NCBI RefSeq assembly: GCF_003382365.1
Contig: NZ_QTSU01000002.1
Location: 248,001-312,000 of the forward strand
From: Lysobacter silvisoli
Lineage (GTDB): Bacteria; Pseudomonadota; Gammaproteobacteria; Xanthomonadales; Xanthomonadaceae
Direction: 5' to 3'
Length of the DNA stretch: 64,000 bases
Shown: positions 20,737 through 31,476 of the stretch, piece after piece
Position numbering within the stretch: position 1 is the stretch's first letter
Layout: every line of letters starts with the position of its first letter
Made by a program: the position numbers and the translations under genes
The notes under the pieces: model-generated
Told to the model about the DNA's origin: nothing
The model's database searches: none
Seen by the model: only the letters and a program-made list of their open reading frames with translations

Positions 20737-20878
20737 GTCTTCTTTCATCCGGACTGTGACCGTCGGCTCCGGCGTCGGACCGGATCTGCTGACCCTGCGG
20801 CGGGTGCCGCAGGCGCTCGCGGGCTCGCGCAGGGACTGCGCCTACCGCCGGTGGGGAGTTTCGCCCCGCCCTGAAGAC
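20737..20878 (-). promoter_or_regulatory. FMN riboswitch (RFN element)
   Basis: On the minus strand the stretch has the conserved FMN-aptamer blocks in order: GGGGCGAAACTCCCCACC, GGCGGTA, GAGCCCGCGAGC, GTCAGCAGATCCGGT, GCCGGAGCCGACGGT and AGTCCGGATGAAAGA. The ends pair as GTCTTC with GAAGAC, closing P1. It binds FMN and should turn down the ribE-ribB-ribH(-nusB-thiL) transcript. The ribD gene lies upstream of the riboswitch and escapes direct control by it. Confidence 0.96.
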
Positions 20879-20981
20879 GTTATGTGATGCCGGCGAACCG
20901 GCACGGGGATTTTAGCACTGGGGCGGGGAGAGCCGGGGCGGATGGAGTGTTCTGCGGGGTGGGGCGAATCGGCTGCGCCTG

Positions 20982-21068
20982 AAAGCAAATCCCCCTAGCC
21001 CCCCTTTTTCAAAGGGGGGGGGCTACAGCTTCCCCCTTTGAAAAAGGGGGATTGAGGGGGATTTGCCT
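20982..21068. repeat. Dispersed palindromic repeat, family I, copy 2
   Basis: AAAGCAAATCCCCCTAGCCC with inner hairpin CCCCCCTTTTTCAAAGGGGGG, then CCCCCTTTGAAAAAGGGGG and ATTGAGGGGGATTTGCC. It abuts the methyltransferase stop codon (21069-21071) and separates that gene from the FMN riboswitch, so it may end the upstream transcript. Confidence 0.85.
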
Positions 21069-21926
21069 TTAGGCCTTCCGCCGCAAATGCAAAAACAGCG
21101 GCCACTGGATCGTCCGCTCATCCCCCGCCTCGCCCCAGGCCTGGGCCAACGCCGGCGCATGCCGCGCCACCGGATCCTCGCCGGTGGCCGCGCGGCAGCG
21201 CGCGGTGGCCGACATGCTGGCCAGGTAGCCCAGGAAACGCGGCAGGGTCCATTGCGCCTCCAGCCACAGCGGCGGCGCCGGCAGCGCCGGGAACGGCCAG
21301 GCGTAGCCGGCGTAGGCGGCGTCGATCTGGGCGCGCTCGGGCGGCCAGTAGGCCTCGATTTGGGCGCGGAACGCGGCCACCGGCTCGAGCATGCCCTCCG
21401 GCGGCAGGAAGTCCTGGTAGCCCCAGGCCGCGAGCACGCCGCCCGGCGTCAGCACCCGCGCGCATTCGGCGAAGAAGGTCTCGCGCTCGAACCAGTGCAG
21501 CGCCTGGGCCACCGCGACCAGGCCGACGCTGGCGTCGGCCAGCGCCGTGCGTTCGCCCGGCTCCACCGCCAACTCGACGTTGGCGGCGCCGTGTTGGGCC
21601 CAGTGCTGGGCGACCTGCGAGGCGCTGGGGTCGCTGGCGTGCACGCGCGCGTAGCGCGCGGCCAGGCCGCGCGTGGCCTGGCCGCTGCCGCAACCGGGCT
21701 CCCACACCGTCGCGCTCGCCGGCGCCACCGCGATCAGGGCATCGAACAGCGCATCGGGGTACTCCGGGCGCGCCGCCGCGTAGGCGTCGGCCACGCCAGA
21801 GAAGTGATCCTTGAAGGGAGCAGGCGTTAGCGGGGAGGAGTCGGGAGATAGCGAAAGCGGGACGTCGCCCGCCGCGATGCCCCGTCGACGATCGCCGTCG
21901 CTGTTGCCGTTGTTACCGCTCACCAC
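21069..21926 (-). CDS. Class I SAM-dependent methyltransferase
   Basis: The 285-residue reading has the AdoMet motif TVWEPGCGSGQATRGLA, the acidic post-I loop VHASDPS and VAQALHWFERETF, a pattern seen in small-molecule methyltransferases distantly like trans-aconitate methyltransferase. The first ~35 residues (MVSGNNGNSDGDRRRG...) are low-complexity and the true start may be later, before FKDHFSGVADAYAAARPEYP. It follows ribD by 20 bases. The substrate is unknown. Confidence 0.8.
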   Translation of the reverse strand: MVSGNNGNSDGDRRRGIAAGDVPLSLSPDSSPLTPAPFKDHFSGVADAYAAARPEYPDALFDALIAVAPASATVWEPGCGSGQATRGLAARYARVHASDPSASQVAQHWAQHGAANVELAVEPGERTALADASVGLVAVAQALHWFERETFFAECARVLTPGGVLAAWGYQDFLPPEGMLEPVAAFRAQIEAYWPPERAQIDAAYAGYAWPFPALPAPPLWLEAQWTLPRFLGYLASMSATARCRAATGEDPVARHAPALAQAWGEAGDERTIQWPLFLHLRRKA

Positions 21927-21946
21927 TACCTCCTACCTGCCATCTC

Positions 21947-23050
21947 CTAGCTCTTGGTTCCCGGCCGCAACAGCAAACGCACGTCTTCGCCGATGCGCCG
22001 CGACTCGACGATGTCCAGCGCCAGCTTCTGGGTCATGGCCTCGATCTGCAGGCCGTCGAACAGCGGCCGCGCGTCGCCGCCCAGCAGCACCGGCGCCACG
22101 TACAGCAGCACCTCGTCGACTAGGCCTTCGGCCAGGAAGGCGCCGGCCAGGGTGGCGCCGGCTTCGAGCTGGATCTCGTTGACGCCGCGCTCGGCCAGCA
22201 GGCGCAGCACCGCGCCCAGGTCGAAACGGCCCTCGCGCAGGCTCACCGCCGCGTGCTGCGCGTCCAGGCCGCGCGGCGGCTTGGCGTCGGGCGCATGCAG
22301 GTACAGGGTGGGCGCGTCGCCCTCGCGCACGCGGCCGCGCGCGACCGTGGCCAGCCCAGGGTCCAGCACCACGCGCAGCGGCGCCACGAACGGGGTGTCG
22401 TCGCCCAGGCGCACGGTCAACGAAGGGTCGTCGGCCAGCACCGTGCCGGCGCCGGTGACGATGGCGCCGGCGCGCGCGCGCCAGCGCTGCACGTCCAGGC
22501 GCGAGGCTTCGCCGCTGATCCACTTGGACTCGCCGCTGGCCAAGGCGCTGCGGCCGTCGATGCTGGTCGCCAGCTTGACCCGCAGCCAGGGCCGGCCGCG
22601 CTCGACCCGCGACAGGAAGCCGCGATTTAGCGCGCGCGCCTGCGCTTCCATCAATCCGCTGGACACGGCGATGCCGGCCGCCTGCAACTGGGCGAAACCG
22701 GCGCCGTCCACCTGCGGGAACGGATCGCGCATGGCCGCGACCACGCGCGCCACGCCGCCGGCGATCAAGGCCTGGCTGCACGGCCCGGTGCGGCCGGTGT
22801 GCGCGCAAGGCTCCAGGGTCACATAGGCGGTCGCGCCGCGCGCGCGTTCGCCGGCCGCGCGCAGGGCGTGAACCTCGGCATGCGGCTCGCCCGCACGCTC
22901 GTGCCAACCCTCGCCCACCACCTCGTCGCCATGCGCGATCACGCAGCCGACCATGGGATTGGGCTTGGTCGTGTAGGCGCCGCGCTCGGCCAGGCGCAGC
23001 GCGCGGGCCATGTGGGCGTGGTCGGTGGCGGTGAATCCGGTCATAGCCAT
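21947..23050 (-). CDS. ribD: Bifunctional riboflavin deaminase/reductase (RibD)
   Basis: RibD deaminates the pyrimidine product of GTP cyclohydrolase II and reduces its ribosyl side chain. The 367-residue product has the zinc deaminase motif HAE (57-59) with PCAHTGRTGPC (81-91). The reductase domain begins around residue 150 (RVKLATSIDGRSALASGES) and includes GAGTVLADDP and EIQLEAGATLAGAF. It overlaps the preceding membrane-protein gene by ten bases. Confidence 0.96.
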   Translation of the reverse strand: MAMTGFTATDHAHMARALRLAERGAYTTKPNPMVGCVIAHGDEVVGEGWHERAGEPHAEVHALRAAGERARGATAYVTLEPCAHTGRTGPCSQALIAGGVARVVAAMRDPFPQVDGAGFAQLQAAGIAVSSGLMEAQARALNRGFLSRVERGRPWLRVKLATSIDGRSALASGESKWISGEASRLDVQRWRARAGAIVTGAGTVLADDPSLTVRLGDDTPFVAPLRVVLDPGLATVARGRVREGDAPTLYLHAPDAKPPRGLDAQHAAVSLREGRFDLGAVLRLLAERGVNEIQLEAGATLAGAFLAEGLVDEVLLYVAPVLLGGDARPLFDGLQIEAMTQKLALDIVESRRIGEDVRLLLRPGTKS

Positions 23051-23523
23051 TGATTGTGGACGGGCCCGAACTGCGCGTGCGGCGCGTGGCGGCGGAACTC
23101 GGCCAGGAACGCATCCATGTTGTCCAGGGCGCGGTACTCGCGATCCATGCCGTCGCGGTGCTCGCCGATCAGCCGGTGCACCCGGCCGCGCAGGGTGTAG
23201 ATGCGCACGCGGACGAAATCGGCCAGTGCTTCGCTGACTTCATGGCGCGCATCGCCCCAGTGCAGCCGGCCGTCGCCGAACCACAGGCCGGCGCTTTCGT
23301 GCAGGGCCCAGTAACGCGCCTCGATCCTGCGCTCGTACAGGGCGACCAGCGCCAGCGCGACCGCCAGGCCGAGCAGGGTCGCCAGCACCGGCGGCTGCCT
23401 CAAAGCGCCCAGCAGGCCCAGCGCGACCGCGCCCAGGGCCAGCAGGAGCGCGCCGGAGCGGGCGTAGCGCGTATGGCTGCGGCGCAAGTCTTCGCGCACG
23501 AAACGGAACTTACGCACCGCCAT
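23041..23523 (-). CDS. Uncharacterised two-helix membrane protein
   Basis: This 160-residue protein is not recognised. It starts MAVRKFRFVRED, has two adjacent hydrophobic helices (about residues 22-42 and 44-62) and then a soluble C-terminal domain rich in Arg, His and aromatic residues (ALHESAGLWFGDGRLHWGD, VRIYTLRGRVHRLIG). It lies 16 bases after nrdR and overlaps ribD, so it is co-transcribed with the riboflavin/nrdR genes. No catalytic motif is visible. Confidence 0.75.
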   Translation of the reverse strand: MAVRKFRFVREDLRRSHTRYARSGALLLALGAVALGLLGALRQPPVLATLLGLAVALALVALYERRIEARYWALHESAGLWFGDGRLHWGDARHEVSEALADFVRVRIYTLRGRVHRLIGEHRDGMDREYRALDNMDAFLAEFRRHAPHAQFGPVHNQWL

Positions 23524-23539
23524 CGTCCGGCTCTCCCTG

Positions 23540-24058
23540 TCAGCGCTTCTTCTTGTCCGGACGCGGCTCGTCCTCGCCCAGCAACGGCAGCTGGCCGTCG
23601 CCGGGAATGTCGCGCTCCAGGCGGTCGAGTTCCTCGCGGAAATCGGCCACGTCCTCGAACGAGCGGTACACCGAGGCGAAGCGCACATAACCCACGTGGT
23701 CGAGCTTGCGCAGCTCGGCCATCACGAACTCACCGACCCGGCGCGAGGGCAGCTCGCGCTCGGCGGTCATGCGCAGGTGGTGGACCACCGCGCGCACGGC
23801 GGCCTCGATCTGCTCTTCCGACACCGGCCGCTTCTGCAGCGCGCGGTCGAAGCCGGCGCGCAGCTTGCGCGCGTCGAAGGCCTCGCGGCGGCCGTCGCCC
23901 TTGATGATGACCGGCAGCTTGAGCTCGATGGTCTCCAGCGTGCTGAAGCGCTCGCCGCAGGCCTCGCAAACGCGGCGGCGGCGGATGGTGGCGCCGTCGT
24001 CAGACACGCGCGAGTCGATCACGCGGGTGTCCTGGTGCTGGCAGAAGGGACAGTGCAA
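23540..24058 (-). CDS. nrdR: Transcriptional repressor NrdR
   Basis: NrdR represses ribonucleotide reductase genes by sensing ATP/dATP. The 172-residue product has the zinc ribbon C3-C6-C31-C34 (MHCPFC and CEAC) followed by an ATP-cone domain (residues about 49-139) with [13 protein letters not shown] and [13 protein letters not shown]. The position next to ribD and glyA is the usual one in gammaproteobacteria. Confidence 0.96.
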   Translation of the reverse strand: MHCPFCQHQDTRVIDSRVSDDGATIRRRRVCEACGERFSTLETIELKLPVIIKGDGRREAFDARKLRAGFDRALQKRPVSEEQIEAAVRAVVHHLRMTAERELPSRRVGEFVMAELRKLDHVGYVRFASVYRSFEDVADFREELDRLERDIPGDGQLPLLGEDEPRPDKKKR

Positions 24059-24114
24059 AGGATTAGCCTTGGCTGGACGGCAGCGGTGGTTCGGCCTTCG
24101 CGGTGCTCATGCGC

Positions 24115-24807
24115 TCAGAACCGCGGATACCAGTATTCGACGGACTCCACGCTCGCCACGGCGACGCCGCGCGAGGTGGCGGGGACGAACGTCGCTGATC
24201 TTACTGCGGCTGCGGCCGCATCGTTGAAGTAGACGTCGGTGCTGCAGGCGACCAGGACGTCGCCGACCTTGCCCTCCGCCGTCACCGCGACCCGCAGCAT
24301 CACGTAGCCGGGGCGCAGCCGCTCCGGCGGAACTTCCGGCGTCGGAATATGCGACTCGCGCGCGGCTACGTACTGCTTGCTTTCATCGACGCCGCGCGGG
24401 CGATGCCGCGCCTCGAACGCGCGGTACTCGGCCGCGTAATGCACCGCGCTGCCGCGACCGCACACGTACAACTCGCCGTCGTCGGCGAACGCGATCGCAG
24501 GCGTGGCGGCGTTAGGGCTGGGTGGAGCCGGCGGCAGCGGCGCATCCGGCGGCATGGGCTCGCGCACCACCTGCACCATCGGCGGGCGCGTCGGCGCCCC
24601 CTCCTGGGCCCAGGCGGCCGTCGTGGCCAGCAGCCAGGTCAGGCACAACGCCGCGCCCAGACCACGGTTCCGGCCGGGCCGTCCGGCGACGGCGGCACGG
24701 TCATGGTTGCGAGGGGAAAGCATGGCGGCACCGATCATCATCGCGGCCTGCATGCCCAGGCATGCAAGCCAGCCGGCGGCCGTCAGCCGCAATCCCGCTT
24801 CAGCCAT
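24115..24807 (-). CDS. TonB C-terminal-like domain protein, probably exported
   Basis: The 230-residue reading overlaps the end of glyA by eight bases. A hydrophobic segment ([19 protein letters not shown], residues about 51-69) looks like a signal peptide or anchor, followed by a Pro-rich stretch. The C-terminal part ([18 protein letters not shown] ... [10 protein letters not shown]) resembles the TonB C-terminal fold that contacts outer-membrane receptors. There is no adjacent exbB/exbD. The start could be the ATG of MLSPRNHD near 24720. The function is inferred only from the domain pattern. Confidence 0.6.
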   Translation of the reverse strand: MAEAGLRLTAAGWLACLGMQAAMMIGAAMLSPRNHDRAAVAGRPGRNRGLGAALCLTWLLATTAAWAQEGAPTRPPMVQVVREPMPPDAPLPPAPPSPNAATPAIAFADDGELYVCGRGSAVHYAAEYRAFEARHRPRGVDESKQYVAARESHIPTPEVPPERLRPGYVMLRVAVTAEGKVGDVLVACSTDVYFNDAAAAAVRSATFVPATSRGVAVASVESVEYWYPRF

Positions 24808-26053
24808 ACACCGGGAACTGCGCGCACTGCTTGGTCACGTTCTCGCGCACGCCGGCGATGACGTTCTCGTCCTTGGGGTTGTCGAGCACGTCGCAGATCC
24901 ACTCGGCCAGGGCCACGCAGTCGGCTTCCTTGTAGCCGCGGGTGGTCACCGCCGGGGTGCCGATGCGCAGGCCGGAGGTCACGAACGGCTTCTGCGGATC
25001 GTTGGGCACGGCGTTCTTGTTGACCGTGATGTGGGCGCGGCCCAGCGCGGCTTCCGCGTCCTTGCCGGTGATGCCCTTGCCGATCATGTCCACCAGCATC
25101 AGGTGGTTCTGGGTGCCGCCGGAGACGATCTTGTAGCCGCGCGCGATGATGGTCTTGGCCATGGCCTGGGCGTTCTTGACCACCTGCTCCTGGTAGGCCT
25201 TGAACTCCGGCTGCAGCGCTTCCTTGAACGCCACCGCCTTGGCCGCGATCACGTGCATCAGCGGACCGCCCTGGATGCCGGGGAAAACGATGCTCTGCAG
25301 CTTCTTGACCAGGTCCTCGGACGGGTCCTTGGCCACGATGATGCCGCCGCGCGGGCCGCGCAGGGTCTTGTGGGTGGTGGAAGTGACCACGTGCGCGTGC
25401 GCCAGCGGGCTGGGGTAGGCGCCGGCGGCGATCAGGCCGGCGACGTGGGCCATGTCCACGAACAGGTAGGCGCCGATCTTGTCGGCGATGGCGCGGAAGC
25501 GCGCCCAATCCACGACCTGCGAATAGGCGCTGAAACCGGCCACCACCATCTTCGGCTTGTGCTCCAGGGCCAGGCGCTCGACTTCGTCGTAATCGATCAG
25601 GCCCTGGTCGTTCACGCCGTACTGCACGGCGTTGAACAGCTTGCCGCTGGCGTTGACCTTGGCGCCGTGGGTGAGGTGGCCGCCGTGGGCCAGGCTCATG
25701 CCCAGGATGGTGTCGCCCGGTTCGAGCAGGGCGAAATACACGGCCTGGTTGGCCTGCGAGCCCGAATGCGGCTGCACGTTGGCGTAGTCGGCGCCATAGA
25801 GCTGCTTGACCCGGTCGATCGCCAGCTGCTCGGCGATGTCGACGTACTCGCAGCCGCCGTAATAGCGCTTGCCCGGATAGCCTTCGGCGTACTTGTTGGT
25901 CAGCACGCTGCCCTGGGCTTCGAGCACGCGCGGGCTGGCGTAGTTTTCCGAGGCGATCAGCTCGACGTGGTCTTCCTGCCGGCGCGCCTCGTCGGCGATG
26001 GCCTGGGCGAGTTCGTCGTCGAATCCGGCGATACGGGTCTGGCTTGGGAACAT
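24800..26053 (-). CDS. glyA: Serine hydroxymethyltransferase (GlyA)
   Basis: GlyA interconverts serine and glycine and supplies one-carbon units as methylene-tetrahydrofolate. The 417-residue product has the PLP-lysine motif [12 protein letters not shown] near residue 229, [12 protein letters not shown]-like [16 protein letters not shown] and the N-terminal [16 protein letters not shown]. It heads the minus-strand run glyA/TonB-like/nrdR/ribD. Confidence 0.97.
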   Translation of the reverse strand: MFPSQTRIAGFDDELAQAIADEARRQEDHVELIASENYASPRVLEAQGSVLTNKYAEGYPGKRYYGGCEYVDIAEQLAIDRVKQLYGADYANVQPHSGSQANQAVYFALLEPGDTILGMSLAHGGHLTHGAKVNASGKLFNAVQYGVNDQGLIDYDEVERLALEHKPKMVVAGFSAYSQVVDWARFRAIADKIGAYLFVDMAHVAGLIAAGAYPSPLAHAHVVTSTTHKTLRGPRGGIIVAKDPSEDLVKKLQSIVFPGIQGGPLMHVIAAKAVAFKEALQPEFKAYQEQVVKNAQAMAKTIIARGYKIVSGGTQNHLMLVDMIGKGITGKDAEAALGRAHITVNKNAVPNDPQKPFVTSGLRIGTPAVTTRGYKEADCVALAEWICDVLDNPKDENVIAGVRENVTKQCAQFPVYG

Positions 26054-26268
26054 TAACGCGGCCTCGGGGAAGGTGGAGCGTGACGGGAGGGGGAGGACAC
26101 CGCGTCAGGCCGCGGCCAGCGTTAACCCGCGGGCAGGCTTGACGGGAGACGCGAAATGTTAGCCTAGCGGGGTATGGCGGCCAACCGCCGATGCCGGCCC
26201 CGGCGGCCGCGCCCGGCGGCGGAGTCCGCCCCTCCCCTCCTACGCCCTACGTTTTGGATGCCCCGACC

Positions 26269-27171
26269 GTGAAATGGGTCTTCGTCTTCCTGTTCCTGGC
26301 CAGCGCGGTCTACGTGCACCTGCGCGGCAAGGTACGCCACCGTCTGGGCCGGCAGCTGCTGGACCATTCGACCTTCATGGCGCCGATCAACGTGCTGATG
26401 TACGCCTGCTCGCGGGTGCCCACCAGCCCCTTCATCGAGCCCGACCGCCACTTCCCCGAGCTGGAACCGCTGCGCGCGCGCTGGCGCGAGATCCGCGAGG
26501 AAGCCCTGCACCTGCGCGAGCTGCAGCACATCAAGGCCGCCGACGGCTACAACGACGTGGGCTTCAACTCGTTCTTCCGCCGCGGCTGGAAGCGCTTCTA
26601 CCTGAAGTGGTACGACGAGGCCCACCCCTCGGCCGCCGAGCTGTGCCCGCGCACCACCGAATTGTTGCGGCAGATCCCGGCGGTGAAGGCGGCGATGTTC
26701 GCCGAGCTGCCGCCGGGCGGCGAACTGCGCCCGCACCGCGACCCCTTCGCCGGCTCCCTGCGCCTGCACCTGGGCCTGGATACCCCCAACGACGACGCCT
26801 GCTTCATCGACGTGGACGGCCAGCGCTACAGCTGGCGCGACGGCGAATGGACCATGTTCGACGAGACCTACATCCACTGGGCGCAGAACGCCTCGCAGGC
26901 CAACCGCATCATCCTGTTCTGCGACATCGAGCGGCCGATGCGCTTCGCCTGGGCGCGCGGCATCAACCGCTTCGTGGCCAAGCACTTCATCGCCGCCGGC
27001 GCCTCGCCGAACATGGAAGGCGACAAGACCGGCGGCATCAACCGCCTGTTCAAGTATTTCTACGCCCTGCGCCTGAAGGCCAAGGGCCTGCGCGAGCGCA
27101 ACAAGACCCTGTATTACGCGCTCAAGTACGCGCTGGTGCTGGCGGCGGTGGCGTTCGTGATCTGGCTGTAA
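26269..27171 (+). CDS. lpxO: Lipid A 2-hydroxylase LpxO-type dioxygenase (aspartyl/asparaginyl beta-hydroxylase family)
   Basis: LpxO hydroxylates the secondary acyl chain of lipid A using Fe(II) and 2-oxoglutarate at the inner membrane. Starting at GTG 26269 gives VKWVFVFLFL, the expected N-terminal membrane helix, and a 300-residue product of normal length; in-frame starts further upstream at 26191 are possible. HRD (H156, D158) and H203 (in YIHWAQN) are the probable iron ligands. LDHSTFMAPINVLMY and FNSFFRRGWKRFYLKWY are characteristic. A second hydrophobic helix closes the C terminus. It is divergent from glyA. Confidence 0.85.
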   Translation: MKWVFVFLFLASAVYVHLRGKVRHRLGRQLLDHSTFMAPINVLMYACSRVPTSPFIEPDRHFPELEPLRARWREIREEALHLRELQHIKAADGYNDVGFNSFFRRGWKRFYLKWYDEAHPSAAELCPRTTELLRQIPAVKAAMFAELPPGGELRPHRDPFAGSLRLHLGLDTPNDDACFIDVDGQRYSWRDGEWTMFDETYIHWAQNASQANRIILFCDIERPMRFAWARGINRFVAKHFIAAGASPNMEGDKTGGINRLFKYFYALRLKAKGLRERNKTLYYALKYALVLAAVAFVIWL

Positions 27172-27180
27172 GGGTCCTAC

Positions 27181-27490
27181 CGTCGTTCCCGCGAAGGCGG
27201 GAACCCAGGGCTGCACCCAGGCATGACGCTGAAGTCCCTGGATCCCCGCCTTCGCGGGGATGACGGCTCGGAGTTCGCCGCGAACTGACCCATCGTCGTT
27301 CCCGCGCAGGCGGGAACCCAGGGCTTCATCAGGCATGGCTCTGAAGTCTCTGGATCCCCGCCTTCGCGGGGATGACGGCTCGGAGTTCGACGCGAACTTA
27401 ACCATCGTCGTTCCCGCGCAGGCGGGAACCCAGGGCCTCATCCAGGCATGGCTCCGAAGTCTCTGGATTCCCGCCTTCGCGGGAACGACG
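27181..27490. repeat. Three tandem ~113-bp palindromic units (family III)
   Basis: Units begin CGTCGTTCCCGCG at 27181, 27294 and 27406 (periods 113 and 112). Each unit has a left arm (GTTCCCGCGAAGGCGGGAAC), CCAGGG ... CCCTGG and a right arm (CCCCGCCTTCGCGGGGATGA), so it could fold into a long cruciform; a linker TCGGAGTTCG(C/A)CGCGAACT follows. The third unit stops after the right arm. The region between lpxO and ettA (27172-27661) holds nothing else recognisable. Confidence 0.9.
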
Positions 27491-27661
27491 GCCAAAAAGC
27501 ACATGCCGGGGCCCTGGCCGTCGCGCTCCCCACCCCCGATTCAGCCGCCCGCCGGCCCCGCGCTGGCACCCCGCGCGGCCCTGCGGGATAATTGGCGCTT
27601 CCCGCCCCGCCTCCACGGCCATCCCCGGCCCGGCTCGGCGCGTCCACGCTTCGGAATCCGC

Positions 27662-29320
<1,659 letters not shown>

Positions 29321-29323
<3 letters not shown>

Positions 29324-29370
29324 CGTACTGGCCCGGCCGCGCATGCGCGGCCGGCTTTGCCAGTACGTCA
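29321..29370. terminator. Large perfect hairpin at the end of ettA
   Basis: Outer 12-bp arms TGACGTACTGGC / GCCAGTACGTCA (29321-29332 / 29359-29370) flank a 22-base perfect palindrome (29333-29354, CCGGCCGCGC/ATGCGCGGCCGG). The first three bases of the left arm are the ettA stop codon. It is likely to block RNA polymerase readthrough into pyrF, though there is no T tract. Confidence 0.55.
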
Positions 29371-29504
29371 TCCCCGCGAAGGCGGGGGCGAAGCGCCGCT
29401 GCTTGCGAGCCACTGGCTCGCGCGGCGCTGAGCGCCATCGGGCTATGCCCGATGGCCGGGGCGACAACGACGCACTCTGGATTCCCGCCTTCGCGGGAAT
29501 GACG
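29365..29504. repeat. Family III palindromic repeat, single copy
   Basis: It starts ACGTCATCCCCGCGAAGGCGGG and ends ATTCCCGCCTTCGCGGGAATGACG, the same arms as the tandem array at 27181. The interior contains two more inverted repeats (GCGCCGCT...GCGGCGC and CATCGGGC/GCCCGATG). It lies between ettA and pyrF. Confidence 0.8.
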
Positions 29505-29568
29505 AGCGAAAGCCCAGGAATGACGGGCTGAAAGCGTGGGATCAACCAGCAAAAACAAGCGAGGCGCC

Positions 29569-30381
29569 ATGAGCTTCATCCAACAACTCCGCGCACGCTG
29601 GCAATCCGCCGACTCCCTGGTCTGCGTCGGCCTGGACCCCGAGCCGGCCAAGTTCCCGGCCCGGTTCGCCGATGACGCCGACGCCGTATTCGCCTTCTGC
29701 CGCGACATCGCCGACGCCACCGCAGAATACGCCTGTGCATTCAAGCCGCAGATCGCCCACTTCGCCGCCCTGGGCGCCGAAGACGCGCTGATGCGTCTGA
29801 TCGCCCACCTCCACGTCGCCCATCCGGGCGTGCCGGTGATCCTGGACAGCAAGCGCGGCGACATCGGCAGCACCGCCCAGCATTACGCGGCCGAGGCCTT
29901 CGATCGCTACGGCGCCGATGCGGTCACCGCCAATCCCTATCTGGGCCGCGATTCGGTGCAGCCGTTCCTGGACCGCGCCGACCGCGGCGTGGTGGTGCTG
30001 TGCCGCACCTCCAACCGCGGCGCCGGCGACCTGCAGGACCTGAGCATCGACGGACGTCCGCTGTACCAGCACGTGGCCGAGAAGGTCGCGCGCGAATGGA
30101 ACGGCCACGGCAATTGCGCGCTGGTGGTCGGCGCGACCTGGCCGCAGCAGCTGCGCGAAGTGCGCGCCATCGTCGGCGACGTGCCCTTCCTGGTGCCCGG
30201 CGTGGGCGCGCAGGGCGGCGACGCGGCCGCGGTGGTGGGCAACGCCAAGACCGCCGACGGCACCGGCCTGATGGTGAGTTCCTCGCGCGCGATCCTGTAC
30301 GCATCCTCGGGTGCGGACTACGCCGAAGCCGCCGCCCGCGCCGCGCGCGCGCTGCGCGACGAGATCAACGCGCACCGCTGA
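29569..30381 (+). CDS. pyrF: Orotidine 5'-phosphate decarboxylase, type 2 (PyrF)
   Basis: PyrF makes UMP from OMP in pyrimidine synthesis. The 270-residue length and the motif [16 protein letters not shown], with catalytic Lys95, place it in the longer type 2 group. VCVGLDPEP and VVLCRTSN are also typical. ATG 29569 is preferred over upstream in-frame codons because [11 protein letters not shown] is the conserved beginning. Confidence 0.95.
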   Translation: MSFIQQLRARWQSADSLVCVGLDPEPAKFPARFADDADAVFAFCRDIADATAEYACAFKPQIAHFAALGAEDALMRLIAHLHVAHPGVPVILDSKRGDIGSTAQHYAAEAFDRYGADAVTANPYLGRDSVQPFLDRADRGVVVLCRTSNRGAGDLQDLSIDGRPLYQHVAEKVAREWNGHGNCALVVGATWPQQLREVRAIVGDVPFLVPGVGAQGGDAAAVVGNAKTADGTGLMVSSSRAILYASSGADYAEAAARAARALRDEINAHR

Positions 30382-30404
30382 GCGCGCCGCGTTAGGCTGC
30401 GGGC

Positions 30405-31361
30405 ATGGACGCTCCCGCCAACCGCTCCCGCCGCCGCCTGCTCGCCGCCGCGCCCTACGCGCTGGCGGCGGGCGCCCTGCCACTGGCCACGGCCAGCGCC
30501 AGCGCGATCGCGCGCAAGCGCACGCGCCTGATCCTGCTGGGCACCGCCGGCGGCCCCACGCCCAAGGCGCTGCGCGCGGCGCCGGCCAATGCGGTGGTCG
30601 TCGACGGCACGGTCTACGTGATCGACTGCGGCAACGGCGTGGCCCGCCAGCTCGCGCTAGCCGGCGTGTCGCCGGGCGCGATCCGCCACGTCTTTCTCAG
30701 CCACCACCACTCCGATCACAACGCCGACTACGGCAACCTGCTGTGGCTGGCCTGGGCCGCCGACCTGCGTCGCCCCGTCGACACCTGGGGGCCGCCGCCG
30801 CTCAAGCGCATGACCCGTCAGTTCCTGGCCATGAACGACGCCGACATCCGCACCCGCATCGCCGACGAGGGCCGCCCGCCGCTGGCGCCGCTGATCCGCG
30901 CGCACGAACTGCGTCAGGGCGGCGAGGTGATGCGCGACGAGCGCGTGCGTGTGACCGCGGCATTGGTCGAGCACCCGCCGGTCGCGCCGGCGTTCGCCTA
31001 CCGCTTCGACGGACCGGACCGCTCCATCGTGTTCTCCGGCGACACCCGCCCCTGCCCGGCCCTGGTGGAACTGGCGCGTGGCGCCGACGTGCTGGTGCAC
31101 GAGGTCATGTACCTGCCCGCGCTGGAGCGGCTGATCGCCAGCGAACCCAATGCGCAGCGCCTGCGCCAGCACCTGCTCGACAGCCACACCACCACCGAAC
31201 AGGTCGGCCGGCTGGCGACCGAGGCCGGGGTGAAGACCTTGGTGCTGTCGCACTTCGTGCCCGGCGGCGACGCGTCCCTGACGGATGCGGTGTGGCGCGA
31301 GGCGGTGGCGCCGCACTTCAAGGGAGAGTTGATCGTAGGGCGGGATTTGCTGGAGGTTTGA
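30405..31361 (+). CDS. Exported metallo-beta-lactamase-fold hydrolase
   Basis: The 318-residue product starts with a twin-arginine-like signal (NRSRRRLLAAAPYALAAGA). The metal-binding motif HHHSDH (H100, H102, D104, H105) is clear, followed by VFSGDTRPC with a further Asp ligand and LSHFVPGGD with the last His. The outline is that of RNase Z/arylsulfatase-like MBL proteins, but the export signal argues against a tRNA-processing role. The substrate is unknown. It is 23 bases after pyrF and may share its transcript. Confidence 0.82.
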   Translation: MDAPANRSRRRLLAAAPYALAAGALPLATASASAIARKRTRLILLGTAGGPTPKALRAAPANAVVVDGTVYVIDCGNGVARQLALAGVSPGAIRHVFLSHHHSDHNADYGNLLWLAWAADLRRPVDTWGPPPLKRMTRQFLAMNDADIRTRIADEGRPPLAPLIRAHELRQGGEVMRDERVRVTAALVEHPPVAPAFAYRFDGPDRSIVFSGDTRPCPALVELARGADVLVHEVMYLPALERLIASEPNAQRLRQHLLDSHTTTEQVGRLATEAGVKTLVLSHFVPGGDASLTDAVWREAVAPHFKGELIVGRDLLEV

Positions 31362-31365
31362 GGGG

Positions 31366-31476
31366 CAAGAGCAAATCCCCCCCTAACCCCCTCTACAAAG
31401 GGGGGAGCAGCAGCAGCGACGTCCCGCTTTTGACTCCCGTCTTTGTAGAGGGGGTTAGGGGGATTTGCTTTTGCCT
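31366..31476. repeat. Dispersed palindromic repeat, family I, copy 3
   Basis: Outer arms AAGAGCAAATCCCCCCCTAA and GTTAGGGGGATTTGCTTTTG and inner arms CCCCCTCTACAAAG / CTTTGTAGAGGGGG make a very long inverted repeat of about 110 bases. It exactly fills the space between the stops of the convergent metallo-hydrolase and glycosyltransferase genes. Confidence 0.88.

Noticed and set aside
27181-27490. CRISPR-like regularly spaced repeats
   Set aside because: Units are 113 bp, themselves palindromic and with conserved rather than unique linkers; there are only three and no cas genes.
27260-27661. In-frame upstream extension of ettA
   Set aside because: The extension reads through the tandem palindromic units; the conserved EttA start MQYIYTM is at 27662.
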